From contig CANJKZ010001112.1 in the NCBI GenBank assembly GCA_947471745.1, positions 1,650,001-1,714,000 on the forward strand: a stretch of 64,000 nt of DNA, written 5' to 3'. The position numbers were made by a program, and so were the translations under genes. The stretch comes from Closterium sp. Naga37s-1. Lineage: Eukaryota; Streptophyta; Zygnematophyceae; Desmidiales; Closteriaceae. Shown piece by piece: positions 11,577 to 22,909 of this stretch; positions within the stretch are counted from its first letter, which is position 1, and the number at the start of each line of letters is the position of its first letter. The notes under the pieces are model-generated. The model was given only the letters and a program-made list of their open reading frames with translations. It searched no databases and was not told where the DNA came from.

Positions 11577-14120
11577 GGTCCATGTAGAGCACGCGGTCAA
11601 GCTTGCTCTGAAGAAAAGCATTCTTCATGTCCATCTGCATGGGTGCAGATCGAGAACGGCGACGATGCTGAGAAAAATCCGCAGCGTGACGTAGCTCCCG
11701 ACCGGTGCGTACGTCTCGTCGTAATCAGCTCCGTAGATCTGCGTGAAGCCTTTCACCACCAGACGGGCTTGTTCGCGTGTGACCGTGTCGTCGATGTGAT
11801 ACTTTGTCGTCAGAACCCAGCGGTTCTTTATGACATTGACGCCACGCGGACGCTCGACCAACTCCCATGTGCCGTTGGTGATTAGGCTTCGGATTTCCTC
11901 GTCCATGGTGGCCTTCACCGCCTTGCCCTTCTAGCTCGCCAACGCCTCCTTCACCGTCATGTTGGCGATGTCCCAATGGTGCTCCGGGTCAGCGTGCATG
12001 TCGGGGTCGAACTCGGGCACGTCGACGTCGAACTGCGCATCGTCGAGCAGAGTGCTGTAGGAGGTCGGCGGAAGGCACGCATGGTAGCTCAGCCTCTCTG
12101 GAGGCTTGCCAAAGTTGGAGCGGGTGGAACATTGAACTGCAGGCTTGTCGGCCGAGACTTCCACCACATCGCTGTCGCTCGATGTGCCATCCTGGAACTG
12201 CTCCCCTGTCGTCTGCTCCTCTGAAGCGTGCTCCTTGTTCGACGGCTCCTCTGAATCGCGCTTCTCGTTCGACGGCTCCCCTGTCAACGGCTTCTCTGAA
12301 ACGCACTTCTCGTTCGACGGCTCCCCTTTTGGCGGAGACTCCTCTCCAACGCCGACTTTTTTGCCGATTAGATTACGTCGACCGCCAGCGATGCCGATGG
12401 GCGGAGCCGAAGGCAACGCATCAATGCTCACCTCATCGCTGGCGGCCGACGTCGATGCCGACTTAGGCAGATCGGCAGCGAGCGATGGGGGGGAGGCGGG
12501 AAGAGGAGGAGGAGGTTTCGACGAGGGCGGAATGGAGGGAGAAGGATCTGCAGAAGGACCAACGTCCTCGGATTTGAGCAACGAAATCGCCGCTGGCGAC
12601 GGACCCGTCGGCGGAGAAATCTGCGTCCACTCTGATGCGGGCCCGTGCTCCACCTTCCACTCCTCCAGAGACATCGCCTCATAGAAGATTGCTTCCACGG
12701 TTGTGACAATGCGGTTGGCGGTGAGGTCTAGCACCTCCCATCCCTTGCTCTTTGGCGAAACACCGAGGTGAATTCGCCAGCGTGCCTTCGGTGCCAACTT
12801 TCCGCCGCGCTGCTGCTCCGGGATCATGAACTGCACCATACAGCCCCACACACGCGCCAGCGTGAGATCCGGCTTCTTCTCGAACAACAGCTCGTACGGC
12901 GTCGTCCTCGGAGGAAGTGAAGCCCGTTCGAGGCAGTTGCGCACCCAGACGGCGTGGCGAAGGGCGAGGTGCCACCAGTGATGCTTCACCCCCATGTGAA
13001 GCGGCATCGTCCGCACAGCTTCGACGACCGTACGCGTCTCCAGCTCCGCCATGCCATTCTGCTGCGGAGTGTAGGGGCAGGTGAGGTTGTGGAGGATACC
13101 CTTGTCCTCGACCAGGTCGGTGAACGCCCTACCGAGGAACTCCCCTCCGCGATCAGAGCGCAGCCGTTTCACCGACTTCGACGTCTGCCGCTCCACCTCC
13201 TTCAGCCACTTCTCAAACACTCCGAGCACATCACTCTTTTTCGCGATCGGACGGACCCACACAAAGCGAGTCTTGCGGTCCTTGAGGAGGAGAAAATAGA
13301 GGCTCCCATCCATGGCGGCCACGCGAAAGGGGCCGTAGAGGTCAATGTGCACGATTTCGAGCGCGGTTTCAGCGTCCGATCCCTTCTCCGGAAAAGTATG
13401 ACGCGCCAGCTTGCCGCCGACAGAGGAGGTGCACGGCACATCGGCTCCATATGACTTCTCGATGTCCAGGCCGATGGCAACTTCATGTTTCGCCAAACTC
13501 ATAATCGTGTCAATGCCGACATGCGCGAGCCTCGCGTGCCACTTAACCGGCTTGGACTTTGTCGACGACACGATCGTCCGCAGGGCAACTGCTTCTGTCG
13601 CAGATGTAGTCGATTTTGAGGAGCAGGGGCGGAGGTCGGTGCAGAGGACTCGGCCGGTGTAGCGTGCTCGACCGAGCACATCTCCTGCAGCGGAAACGAG
13701 CAGCATCTCGTCACCCTCGTTCTGCAGCTTCACATCGTTTTCCTTCAGCTGACCAGCCGACAACAGATTCGCCTGCACGCCCGGGACGTACAACACGTCG
13801 GGGATCAGAATCTGCGTTCCGGTCTTCCCTTTCAGAGCAACTGTGCCACGACCTTGGACATTCTGAAGTGCCCCGTTGAATCCGCGCACGTGACGGATTT
13901 CACCTCCTGGCTTCATGTTGACGAAGGCCTCTCGCGTTCCATCAGATGATGAGAGCAGCCGCTGTCGAGGAGCACCACGCTCGGATTCGCCTGCACCGCC
14001 GCAGCGACCGCCTGGAAGTCTTCTCCAGCCTCCGGGGCCAGAGAAATAGTTGGCTCAACCACTCCAACCATCGAACAAGAGGCTTCCTTGCCGCTCGAGG
14101 TGTCTTCATCTGATTTTGAC
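11577..14120 (-). pseudogene. Copia family C fragment (protease to reverse transcriptase)
   Basis: Read from 14120 downward: a gag tail, protease DSGCSHHL (about 13970-13945) followed by a one-base frameshift, then a 661-codon frame (13916-11931) with pre-integrase HARLAH and integrase HIDLYGP / RSDRGGEF / TPQQNGMAE. The pre-integrase zinc motif reads CTSS where the family usually has C-x2-C, so a ligand is probably lost. After TAG at 11933-11931 the frame continues into reverse transcriptase (from 11918), shifts near 11640, and stops after QMDMKNAFLQ at about 11577. Neither LTR is present. It belongs to a different family from Copia-1. Confidence 0.9.
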
Positions 14121-14974
14121 TGTGAGAGTACGACGGCTTATGCCAGCTATGCTTGCTTGCCTTTACTTTATTATGCTATTTCTAGCATAGGATAATTATT
14201 TGCATGCATGAATTGCTTGATTTCCTAGGCTAGGTGCTTTCCTATATTTTATTATAGTTATAGCACCGAGCTAGGTTGCGTGCACCGAATTCTGGATTTT
14301 CGGTTGACACCGAATTGCCTTCTACCGAATTCGGGAAGGATCTGTTCGGGACGCTTCGCAACCAGGGCTGTCGATTGGTTTGGAGCCAGAACTTGAGAGG
14401 CTGAGGTGCCCCAAAAGTTGCCCTGAAATTTACGGGCTGAGAGCAAACCTGGCACTTGAAATCAGGGCTACCAACTTTTCTGCACTTTCGCTAAGGAAAA
14501 CCTACATCTCTTCGGGTCCGTTATCCTACGTAAACTACTAGGTGCCAGCTAGGCAATAGGCTGAGGTACGAAACATGTCGATGGATTTGACGGGGATGGG
14601 AAAAGGAAGTAGGGGAGTGGCCGGGAGGAGGTGGGGGGACTGGTGAGGAAATGGGAGGGAGGGGGTATTAGTTAGGGCTAGCCGCGGGATCTGCACTTGA
14701 AATCCGGGTTAGGCCCACAACCAGCACTTTGCGGGGACGGGCTGCCCTCAATGCCAGCCCTTAAAATTCAGAATCTGGGCCGAACCAAACCCTTAATGTT
14801 CAGGGCATTGAGGGCATTTGCCCTTGAATCGTCAGCCCTGTTCGCGACCCTCAGAACCTTCGCGTAACACCTGGTTACTGGGCCTTGTGTCGAGCCTCTA
14901 TATAGCCTCGTGTTGTACCCAGGTGATCAATCAATTACAATTCTCTTTTCTGAGCTCGATCCTAGATCCTCACA
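14121..14974 (+). repeat. 5' LTR of another retroelement family, carrying a MITE
   Basis: Starts TGTGAGAG and ends CCTCACA, so its termini are inverted. Position 14975 onward, CTTGGTAATCAGAGCCC, is a primer-binding site. A TATA-like box (TCTATATAGCC, about 14897) sits near the 3' side. Removing the 478-bp MITE and one 8-bp duplication leaves an LTR of about 368 bp, much longer than those of the Copia-1/2/3 lineage. No matching 3' LTR is in the window. Confidence 0.7.
14363..14840. mobile_element. hAT-type MITE inside the LTR
   Basis: 478 bp. Left end CAGGGCTGTCGATT and right end (reverse complement) CAGGGCTGACGATTC form terminal inverted repeats. Flanks TTCGCAAC and TTCGCGAC are an 8-bp target duplication with one mismatch. 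Subterminal copies of CCCTTAA/TCAGGGC-like motifs are visible. No transposase frame. Confidence 0.75.
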
Positions 14975-15134
14975 CTTGGTAATCAGAGCCCGTTTACACG
15001 CGAAAGTTTTTCGACCGCTAAAACCGAGTCTTCAAAAAACCGCGGGGGCGACGCAGTTAAACATCGATTTCGGGTACGTAAAACCGGTTCCGTGTTTTTT
15101 CGCTCCCCCTCGTTTCGGTTTTGACGGACGCGCA

Positions 15135-15260
15135 ATGTCAGGCATGGAGGGCCAAGGCGACAACTATGCGACCACGAGCGACATCGCGAGCCTCCGCACC
15201 GACATGGAACAGACGCAGGCGGCGCTACGACGACTCGCAGGCAGGCTGGCAGGCAGGTAG
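15135..15260 (+). pseudogene. Gag start of the element with the 14121 LTR
   Basis: ATG at 15135 lies 161 bp after the LTR. The first about 40 codons are hydrophilic, with a DIASLRTDMEQTQ helix-like start resembling a gag N-terminus, and end at TAG 15258-15260. The sequence fuses here, at a GCAGGCTGGCAGGCAG stretch, to the leader of an inverted Copia, so the rest of gag-pol is absent. Confidence 0.55.
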
Positions 15261-15339
15261 TGCGCTAACAAGGCAGGTGCTCACCAGTGGCGGGAAGAAC
15301 AGGCGCTCGCCGGGCGAGCAGGGCCGGCGCTCGGCGGGG

Positions 15340-16150
15340 GGCTGCACGGGGTCCAGGGGCGGCGTCGCGGGTCCAGGGGCGGCGTCGCGGGGTCCAGGGG
15401 CGGCTGCACGGAGTCCAGGGGCGGCTGCACCAGGGGCGGCTGCTTCAGGGGCCAGGGGCGGCTGCTCTGGGTCCAGGGGCGGTTGCTCGAGGGTCCAGGG
15501 GCGGCTGCACCAGGGGCGGCTGCTGCAGGGGCCAGGGGCGGCTGCTCAGGGTCCAGGGGCAGCTGCTCGAGGGTCCAGGGGCGGCTGCACCAGGGGCGGC
15601 TGCTGTAGGAGCCAAGGGCGGCTGCTCTGGGTCCAGGGGCGGCTGCTCGAGGACGCGTCGGCTGCAGGGCGCGGCCGTGTCAGAGGCAGGGCACGGCCGC
15701 GTCAGAGGCAGTGCGGGGCCGCGTCAGAGGCAGGGCGCGGCCGCGTCAGAGGCAGTGCGCGGCTGTGTCAGAGGCAGGGCGGGGCCGCGTCGGCTGCAGG
15801 GCGCGGCCGCGTCAAAGGCAGGGCGCGGCCGCATCGATGGTAGGGCGCGGCCGCGTCAGAGGCTGGGCGCGGCCGTGTCAGAGGCAGTGCGGGGCCGCGT
15901 CGGCTGCAGGGCGCGGCCGCGTCAGAGGCAGGGCGCGGCCGCGTCGGCTGCAGGGCGCGGCCGCGTCGGCTGCAGGGCGCGGCCGCGTCGAAGGCAGGGC
16001 GGGGCCGCGTCAGAGGCTGGGCGCGGCCGCGTCAGAGGCAGGGCGGGGCTGCGTTCTGGCCTGACAGGCCTGCAGGGGCGGCTCGTGGGCCTGACGGGCC
16101 TGCAGGGGCGGCTCGTGGGCCTGACGGGCCTGCAGGGGCGGCGCGCTGGC
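15340..16150 (-). repeat. GC-rich minisatellites in the inverted Copia leader
   Basis: Two arrays are adjacent: about 15340-15650 is built on GGTCCAGGGGCGGCTGC, and about 15655-16050 on GCAGGGCGCGGCCGCGTC (many NotI-like GCGGCCGC sites). A third short block repeats GGCCTGCAGGGGCGGC to about 16150. Confidence 0.8.
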
Positions 16151-16330
16151 CTAGGGCAGCAGGAGGCAGCGCGAGGGCTGCAGGACGTCGCGCGCAGCGC
16201 AGCACGTCACAAGGCAGGCCAGGCAGGCAGGCAAGCAGGTGCAGGACAACACGTGGGGTAGCGCGGTAACCGCAACGGTAGGTGGGCCCGAAAAAAAAGA
16301 CGGTCCTACGGACCTAGTGCTCTGAAACCA

Positions 16331-16464
16331 TGTCAGAATCTAGTAGCAGGAATGAATGAACTATGAAAGGGTTGGGTACAAGTATGAAACCCTAAAAGGG
16401 GATGTACCCCATATTGGCTACCCCACTACAGCCTAAACACATATAGCACATACATACTTTGACA
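16331..16464 (-). repeat. Copia LTR (134 bp)
   Basis: Contains the lineage core TAGGCTGTAGTGGGGTAGCC and the GGGTACA / TGTACCC hairpin arms in minus-strand sense. The primer-binding site adjoins at 16330. Confidence 0.85.
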
Positions 16465-16534
16465 CGATACTGAACACCTAGTCTTGTTTGTGTTATTTTT
16501 CAGGGCAAGCCTGTGAGACAATATGATGCTCATG

Positions 16535-16665
16535 TATAGATACCACAATCTTAATACAATACTAATGGGTGCAGGGAAGCATGGGAGCATGGGTGCAAGA
16601 GAGCATGGGGGCAAGGGTGCAGGTAAGCATGGGAGCATGGGTGCAGGAGAGCATGGGTGCATGGG
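16535..16665. repeat. Degenerate minisatellite (GGGAGCATGGGTGCAGG)
   Basis: Several imperfect copies of a unit built from GGGTGCAGG and AGCATGGG lie between two head-to-head Copia LTRs. No coding potential. Confidence 0.75.
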
Positions 16666-16667
16666 TG

Positions 16668-17715
16668 TGTCAAACATATATGTTGCATGTTGTGTAGGCT
16701 ATAGTGGGGTAGCCCATATGGGGTACAACCCAATTTAGGGTTAGTACTTGTACCCATCCTGCTGCTAGTTCATTCATCCCTGCCCTGCTCGTTAGTTTCT
16801 GACATGGTTTCAGAGCAGTAGGTCCGCAGGACCGTTTTTTTTTTTTTTTCGGGCCCACCAATAGCTAGTGACCGACTGCGGTTACCGCGCTACCCCACGC
16901 CCTGCCCTGCGCTGCGCCGTCAGCGCGCGCCCTGCCCTGCCCTGCCTTGCGTCACACTGCCCGTGCACGCCCTGCCCTGCGTCGCGCTGCCCCGCGCACG
17001 CCCTGCCCTGCCCCACGTCACGCTGCCCCGCGCACGCCCTGCCCTGCCCCACGTCGCGCTGCTCCGCGCACGCCCTGCACTGCCCCCCATCGCACCGCCC
17101 CTGCAGCCCGCGCGCCGCCCCTGCAGCCCGCGCGTTGCCCTCTGCAGCCCGTGCGCCGCCCCTGCAGCCCGTGCGCCGCCCCTGCAGCTCGCGCGCCGCC
17201 CCTGCAGCCCAGCGCGCCCCGCTGCCCAGTGCGCCAGCGCGCCACGCTGCCCAGCGCGCCAACCGCCCTGCTGCCCACCGCGCTAGCACGCCCTGCTGCC
17301 AGACGCGCCAGCGCGCCCCGCTGCCCAGCGCGCCAGCGCGCCCCGCTGCTAAGCGCGCCAGCGCGCCCGGCTGCCCAGCGCGCCAGCGCGCCCCGCTGCC
17401 CAGCGTGCCAGCGCGCCCCGCTGCCCAGCACGCTAGCGCGCCCTGCTGCCCAACGCGCCCTGCTGCCCAGCGCCCAGCGCGCCCTGCTAAACCCTTAAAA
17501 AAAACAAAAAAACAAAAAAAAAAAAACAAAAAAAAATAGCCCTAGGTGCCGCCCCTGCCTGGCCGCGCGCCGACTCTGCCTGCCCGCGCGCCGCCCTACT
17601 CTGGCCGCGCGCCGCTCTTCCCTGACCGTGCGCCGCCCCGACCTACCCTAGTGCATGCTTGCCGCCCTACCTTCCCTCCGTGCTGCCCTACTGGTCGCGC
17701 GCCTCCTTGCTTGCC
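16668..17715 (+). mobile_element. 5'-end fragment of a Copia element (LTR plus leader only)
   Basis: LTR 16668-16804 (137 bp, TGTCAAAC...TTCTGACA) is followed by primer site TGGTTTCAGAGCAGTAGG (16805-16822). The leader has repeats built on CCCTGCCCTGC / CACGTCGCGCTGC (16900-17100) and CAGCGCGCCAGCGCGCC (17210-17480), then an A-rich run (17495-17540). The element stops at about 17715 before any gag, at the start of a purine tract. Confidence 0.8.
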
Positions 17716-18245
17716 CTAGTGAGAGGGAATAGGGTGGAGAGTAACAGAGGGAGAAGCAAGATGGAGAGAAGCAAGAGTGAGACGCAAGAGGGCGAGGAGG
17801 AAGAGTGAGAGACAAGAGGGCGAGAAAAGAGTGAGAGACAAGAGGGCGGAAAAGGAAGAAGGAAAGAAGCAAACGAGTGAAAAGGAACAGTAAGATGAAA
17901 GAGGGCGAAAAACATGAGGGAAATTAGCAAGAGTGAGAGGCAAAAGGGCGAGAAGGAAGAGGGGGAGCACACAACAATGAGAAGTAAGAGGGAGAGAGGG
18001 AAGTGGGGGAGAAAGAAGTTGGTGAGAAGAAAGAGAGGGCTGAGGAGTTGAGAAGGAAGGGGGAGAGGAGAGATGGATAGAAAGAAGAGAAAGAGGAGGA
18101 AGGGGAGAGGGATTTGGACACAAGGAAGAAGGGGTGAAGGAAGAGGGTGAGGAGAAAAACGGTGAGAAGGAAGAGGAGAGAAGGAAGAGGGAGACAAGGA
18201 CGAGGCAGAAAAGTAAGAGGCAACAAAGTAAAAGGTCAAGGCGAG
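17716..18245. repeat. Polypurine tract (GA-rich, about 530 bp)
   Basis: The plus strand is almost only A and G (AGAGGGAGAGAAGGAAGAGGG and similar). The long Ser/Leu/Phe/Pro frames on the minus strand follow from this composition and are not genes. Confidence 0.85.
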
Positions 18246-18665
18246 AATGATGACGAAGCATACCAACGCACTGGCCGTGTGTCAGGCTGAGCCCCTTATT
18301 GCAGATGCAGGGCGGGTCGGCAGTGGCATTGCAGGTGGAGTGGTCGGACACACAATGGTGGCACAGGAGGGTGGGGGCGCTGCACACAGCAGGGCAGGGG
18401 CGAGAAAGGGGCGAGGGAAGCAAGCTCAGCAGGTAGCAGGGGAGGGACGACACAGGAGAGCCTAATGAAGTAAAGGGTGACTGCCGCACATGTTGGCAGC
18501 AACCCTGAAAGGGGAGTCATCAGGGCATGACGCAGTGCATTGAGGGAGAGAACACAGCATTCTCGACAAGGTGAGGGAGAGAACACAGCATTGTCGGCCC
18601 AAGAGCCTCTACTCTCACGCACACACACTTGAGCTTGCCTTCTCTATGATGCACTCGCCCTCACT
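18246..18665. other. Unassigned spacer
   Basis: I see no gene. A short direct repeat (GAGGGAGAGAACACAGCATT, about 18541 and 18576) is the only structure noted. Confidence 0.5.
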
Positions 18666-18893
18666 TAACAAGCGCGACTCATTACCACATTGCTTGTCTT
18701 TGGCACCACTCATTACCGCATTGCTTGTCCTTGGCGCCACTCATTACCGCATTGCTTGTCCTTGGCGCCACTCATTACCGCATTGCTTGTCCTTTGAGCG
18801 ACTCATTACCGCATTGCTTGTCCTTTGAGCGACTCATTACCGCATTGCTTGTCCTTTGAGCGACTCATTACCGCATTGCTTGTCCTTGGCGTA
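18666..18893. repeat. 31-bp tandem array
   Basis: About eight copies of a unit starting ACTCATTACCGCATTGC. Two unit types occur, ending TTGGCGCC or TTTGAGCG, in contiguous blocks. The period breaks reading frames and there are no spacers, so it is a minisatellite rather than a gene or CRISPR. Confidence 0.85.
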
Positions 18894-19579
18894 GAAGAAT
18901 AGAGACCCCGGGCACACACACTCGTCAATGCCATCCCTCACAATGCACTTAGCAGTCGACTCGCAGTCCGCATTTCAGCCTGTCGGACAAGCATGGGGCG
19001 TGTGGAGGCAGGGAGCAGGGAGGGAAATGAGACAGCAAGGCTCATGGTTCAACAAAAACAGTTCAAACAACTCAAAGACGATCCTTTCTCACTTAAAACC
19101 CCAAAACCCAGGGGTGGAAGGATAGCAGTGTGCATGCAACTGAGCAGAGTAGGTGCGCAGCAAAGGGGTGATGGCATGGTTGCTACATGTGACGGTGTGT
19201 GACACACACTAGGTGTGATGCCGAATGAAGCTCAGCATCAGCCTTCTGGCAGCACATGATCGCACTACGCCACTCACCACCATACCACAGGACGTGGCAA
19301 GCTGTGGGGAGTCATAGGTGTCAAGTACAGTGCAGTGCAGTGCGGGCGACGGGCCTTGGTAGGCGCATTGCCCATGGCGGGCAAGTGCGTCACACCTTGG
19401 AAGAGACTGCTGGGGCAGGCTTGCACGCTTACCCTCCTCGCATCTCATTAACGCTGGCATTTCGACCGCATAAATCATCCTGAGAGCAGCAGCAGCGAGG
19501 GCATGGCAGACGAGCATAGGAAAGCGCAGGGGAAAAACAATCAGCTCACAATGGTTTGTTGAAAGGAACGATCTTGTGC
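18894..19579. other. Unassigned spacer
   Basis: Frames here are short, overlapping and show no recognisable domain. Confidence 0.5.
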
Positions 19580-19976
19580 TCACGTCATGGGGGGGGGATT
19601 GGTTGGAGGGCGCAGGTACGTGGCGCTGGGACGCCCGGCGCAGCCCGGGGCGGAGTGGAAGGAGACGCTGCTGCACACGCCGTCAGGCTGCGAATACGCG
19701 CCCCACGCGAGCCCCGAGTTGACTTTGGTCCGCGCGGGCACCCAGTCCCCGCGGCATGTACTTGCACACAGGTCCGTGCGGAATGACGTTGGGCACATGA
19801 TCAGTGGCGAACGCCATGCCTCGCAGCTCTGCTGTGGGGCCTGTGGGTGTCACCAGCGTGTCGTACACGTTGAAGAACTCGTCCGCGCTCACGCCAGCCA
19901 GCAGCGCAAGAGCCATGAGGCCAGCGAGGGCTGTGGTGAGGCCAGCCTAAAGGGCGGAACGCGGCCCGCGCGCCAT
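19580..19976 (-). pseudogene. Possible secreted-protein pseudogene
   Basis: From ATG 19976 the minus-strand frame shows a basic start, one TAG (codon 10), then a hydrophobic stretch GLMALALLAGVSA that looks like a signal peptide with cleavage before DEFF. The mature part reads plausibly (FNVYDTLVTPTGPTAEL) to CKYMPRG; a one-base shift then joins it to DWVPARTKVNSGLAWGAY and a segment with two more cysteines. One stop and one frameshift in an otherwise protein-like sequence suggest a recently dead gene. I do not recognise the family. It may instead be fragments of a spliced gene. Confidence 0.4.
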
Positions 19977-21099
19977 GGCGACGAGGAGACGGGACAATTG
20001 ACGAGGGGAAGGCGAGGGTGCGTTCTGCAGAGTGGCGACCCGCGCTAAGCTAGCGCCAGTGCTGACTGGGCTGCTGTGGGTGGCGGATGCAAGGACGAGA
20101 GCGCAATTGAATCGAGATAGCGCGAGGCGCCGAAGCTAGGTGGTAGCGATGCGTGAGGGGATATGGAGAAAGAAAAAAGCTCGTGCGGATGGCGAAATAT
20201 GGTGAACGGCAGGAAGAGGGAGTTAAAATGTAGGCGGCCATCGCCACCACCTTCATCATCCAAGGGAGGGATGAGAACGGGAGGTGAACGGCGTGTGAAC
20301 GAGGCCCCTCAGTCATGATTCTACTGACGGGCCCCACGGCGGATGAGTGACGCTCATAATTCAACGATGCCGCTTTTTGCGGGTACGCGCATATCGGCGT
20401 TGCTGCATCGTTATTGGCTGACAACTATTTCTGGAGGTACTGGAGGTAATGGCAGGGTGTTACAGGGCGAAGGCGAACTCGCCACAGGAAAGTTCGCTCA
20501 CTAGCGAACTTGTAACTTTCGCCAAAAACCCAACCTGAAATGTCAAATTCGAGGTTGGAAATCCCAACCTGAAATGTGCGCTTCGGGAGTTCCCAAAGCA
20601 CACGTGAATCCCCAACCAGCAAAGCAGCAGAGAAGAGAGAAGAGAGCATCTTCACGACAGCAAGGCAACAAGTCGCGCTATGCAACTACAACTACGTTCC
20701 AGCATTACAAGACTCAGGTGCAATCATCATGAAGATGAAGAATGAGTCAGCAATATTATTCTAGAACTATCTCATGATTGTACTTTGCAGATTTCTGTAT
20801 TAGCAACTAGGATCCAGCATAGAGTTGTGATCATTGCTTGTACATATTCTGTTCCTAGCTGGAGACAGCAGAGAAAGGTGATATGGCGGCCTGAACGAGC
20901 TTCTCAAGGCGCCATAGTCATAGGAGTGTGTATAAGAGTAGTCCTTCGTCCCTTGTATGCCATTCTTGCTTTCTGAAATTTACAGAATTGATGCTACTGA
21001 ATTTACCTTACCATTTTAGACTCTCCAAGCTTAGGATTCAGAAACTCTAACAGCCTAGAGCTGTTCCACAGGGACGGCGTGGAAGTAAGGTGGCGAAAG
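19977..21099. other. Unassigned spacer
   Basis: No supported gene. A short inverted repeat (AAGTTCGCTCACTAGCGAACTT, read as two arms around TCACTA) lies near 20490. Confidence 0.4.
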
Positions 21100-21620
21100 A
21101 ATGTTAGGGCGTACTCCAGATGGTGTAAAGAAGTCGCATGTGACTGGTCCACCCCGACCTGGTCCGCTGCAAAAAAATGCATGTCTGGTCCGCAATTCTG
21201 GTCGTACGAACTTACTTCGCGGACCAGACGTGGACCAGACACGAGCTGGTCTACATGATGCATCGCGTCACAGGCTGCACAGTTCTTGCGAACAATTTAC
21301 AGTAACAACAAAGTTCTGACATGCTAAAATCGAGTTACCCCTTTATCTTGCCCGGTGAAAACTCCCCATCCCATCGGGCGCGACAATCATGAATGGCGAA
21401 ATCTTTCGCAAACAAATGTTTAAGCTGCTACAGTTGCGGTCCAAGCGCGGGCTGGTCTGGCGACCAATTCAATGGCTCGTTGTAGTGCCAGTTACATGTC
21501 CAGCATCTCGGACCAGTCCGTCGCTGGTTCACGCGATGGTTCTCGAGCTGGTCCGCCAAATCCGCATCGGACCCACGTGGTCCTGTGCATTTGAGACACG
21601 TCCTAAAAAAACTGGTGTAG
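21100..21620. repeat. CTGGTCC/GGACCAG-rich segment
   Basis: More than ten copies of CTGGTC or its complement GACCAG occur in both orientations with irregular spacing. This parallels the GTCGAC cluster at 1204-1473. No tandem period and no ORF. Confidence 0.55.
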
Positions 21621-21859
21621 TTGGTCGTCCGTTATAGTTGTGATACCAGTTTGTTTGCATAACGTTTTGTCATAAGAGGTTGGGGTTCTTGTGAAAGCGG
21701 TACCAGTTTGCACACATGGTGAAGTCTTTGAACTTGTTTCCATTTCCATTCGCTGAACACGGGGACGCGAACAGAAATTTGACACGACGCTACCATGGGC
21801 CCTAGGTCTGCGACTGCCAGAACGTGATTAGAACGCAATGTTGCATCCCCATTGCAATC

Positions 21860-22185
21860 TGTTACGGGTGCAATGAATCTAGGTAGCGAGGATTGCACTA
21901 AGGTGTCAAACGAGTACAAAGTATGAGCGAAGGCATGAGCAAATACTTATACGCGAAACATGCAAACGGTAACGCGGTGCGTGCGAGCTAGCTAGTGCTA
22001 CGCTGGCGGCGAGGTTCGGGCTAGTCCGAAGCGTAGGCCGACTCGGTCTGGGCAGCAGTGCGAGGTTTGGTGAAACAGTGCGCGCGAAGTTGGCGAAGCC
22101 CCGTTAGCAGTAACGGGCGAACAACGGCTGCTGCTGTACGCGATGTTGACGGTCGCAGTAAGGAATGTCGAGAAAATTCCTTACA
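21860..22185 (-). repeat. 3' LTR of the Gypsy element
   Basis: 326 bp, about 95% identical by eye to the copy at 34628-34950. One indel lies at the start of the LTR in element sense, where this copy has an inverted GGAATTTTCTCGACATTCC segment. Confidence 0.9.
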
Positions 22186-22213
22186 CTACACCCCCCTCAA
22201 GAAGCCCCCTCTG

Positions 22214-22564
22214 CTACGCGAGTGCGTGTATATCGCGAAAACCCCGGCTCCTCAGGTACACTTGCAGGGCAGGGTGGTTTTTTATGTTGGCCAGGGGCAC
22301 CCAGCTATCTTCAGTTGGCGTGCGGTCCTTCCAGCGAACGAGGAACTCAATCCTCCTGATGCCTGTGGGGTGTCGAATCCGATGGCTCAGGATTTTCTCG
22401 GGCTCAATGATCGGCTCCAATGTAGGGCGAGTCATGGATGGCGGGAGGTGACGAGGCAGTTGGCTCGTGGTTGGGATGTCAGGGCGAAGCAGGCTGACGT
22501 GGAACGATGGGCTAATGTACCAGTCTGTCGCCAACAGTAAGTGGGTGGTAACAGGGGTGATCAT
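22214..22564 (-). pseudogene. Gypsy integrase C-terminus with chromodomain
   Basis: The frame shows ISPSFHVSLLRPDI, the usual C-terminal integrase segment, then a chromodomain-like stretch (EPEKILSHRIR, RIEFLVRWKDRTPTEDSW) and a short tail. Chromodomains in this position target insertion to chromatin in related elements. Shifts and stops between 22570 and 22909 separate it from the catalytic core. Confidence 0.8.
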
Positions 22565-22909
22565 GTGCTGATTTGGAATGGTCTACAGTAGCGCAGTCGT
22601 AATTTCGGAACGACGGGCAGTCTTAAGTTCTGTGTGTCGAGCAGTACGTAATCTCCTCACTCGTACATGACTGGGCAGCGGTGGCGGTCAGCGTTACGTT
22701 TAGCGATGCCGTTGGCTTTCTTAATTGCTTCGGCGGCTCTGGTGCGGGCAACTTGCAGAATCTCGGCGAATTGTTGTGCCCGTGACGTTGGGTTGTCCGA
22801 ACTCGGCGTCATGGGCACTGTTGGGTTTTGCCCGTACTTCAGGTAAAACGGGGGACTGCTGCGTCGTCGTTGACGTGGCGTTGTTCTATGCGAACACGAT
22901 CAGCGGCAG

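Larger units (their letters stand above)
15261..16464 (-). mobile_element. 5'-end fragment of a Copia of the Copia-3 type (LTR plus leader)
   Basis: Reading down the minus strand: LTR 16464-16331 (134 bp, TGTCAAAG...TTCTGACA), primer site TGGTTTCAGAGCACTAGG (16330-16313), then a leader made of two GC-rich minisatellites. The segment CTCACCAGTGGCGGGAAG (15280-15297) matches the reverse complement of the Copia-3 leader end near 36,300. No gag or pol follows. A truncated insertion or deletion remnant. Confidence 0.8.

Noticed and set aside
15340..17530. Long Arg/Ala/Gly and Pro/Ala/Arg frames over Copia leaders
   Set aside because: The frames follow the GC-rich repeat unit and differ between elements; the leaders lie upstream of gag where no protein is expected.
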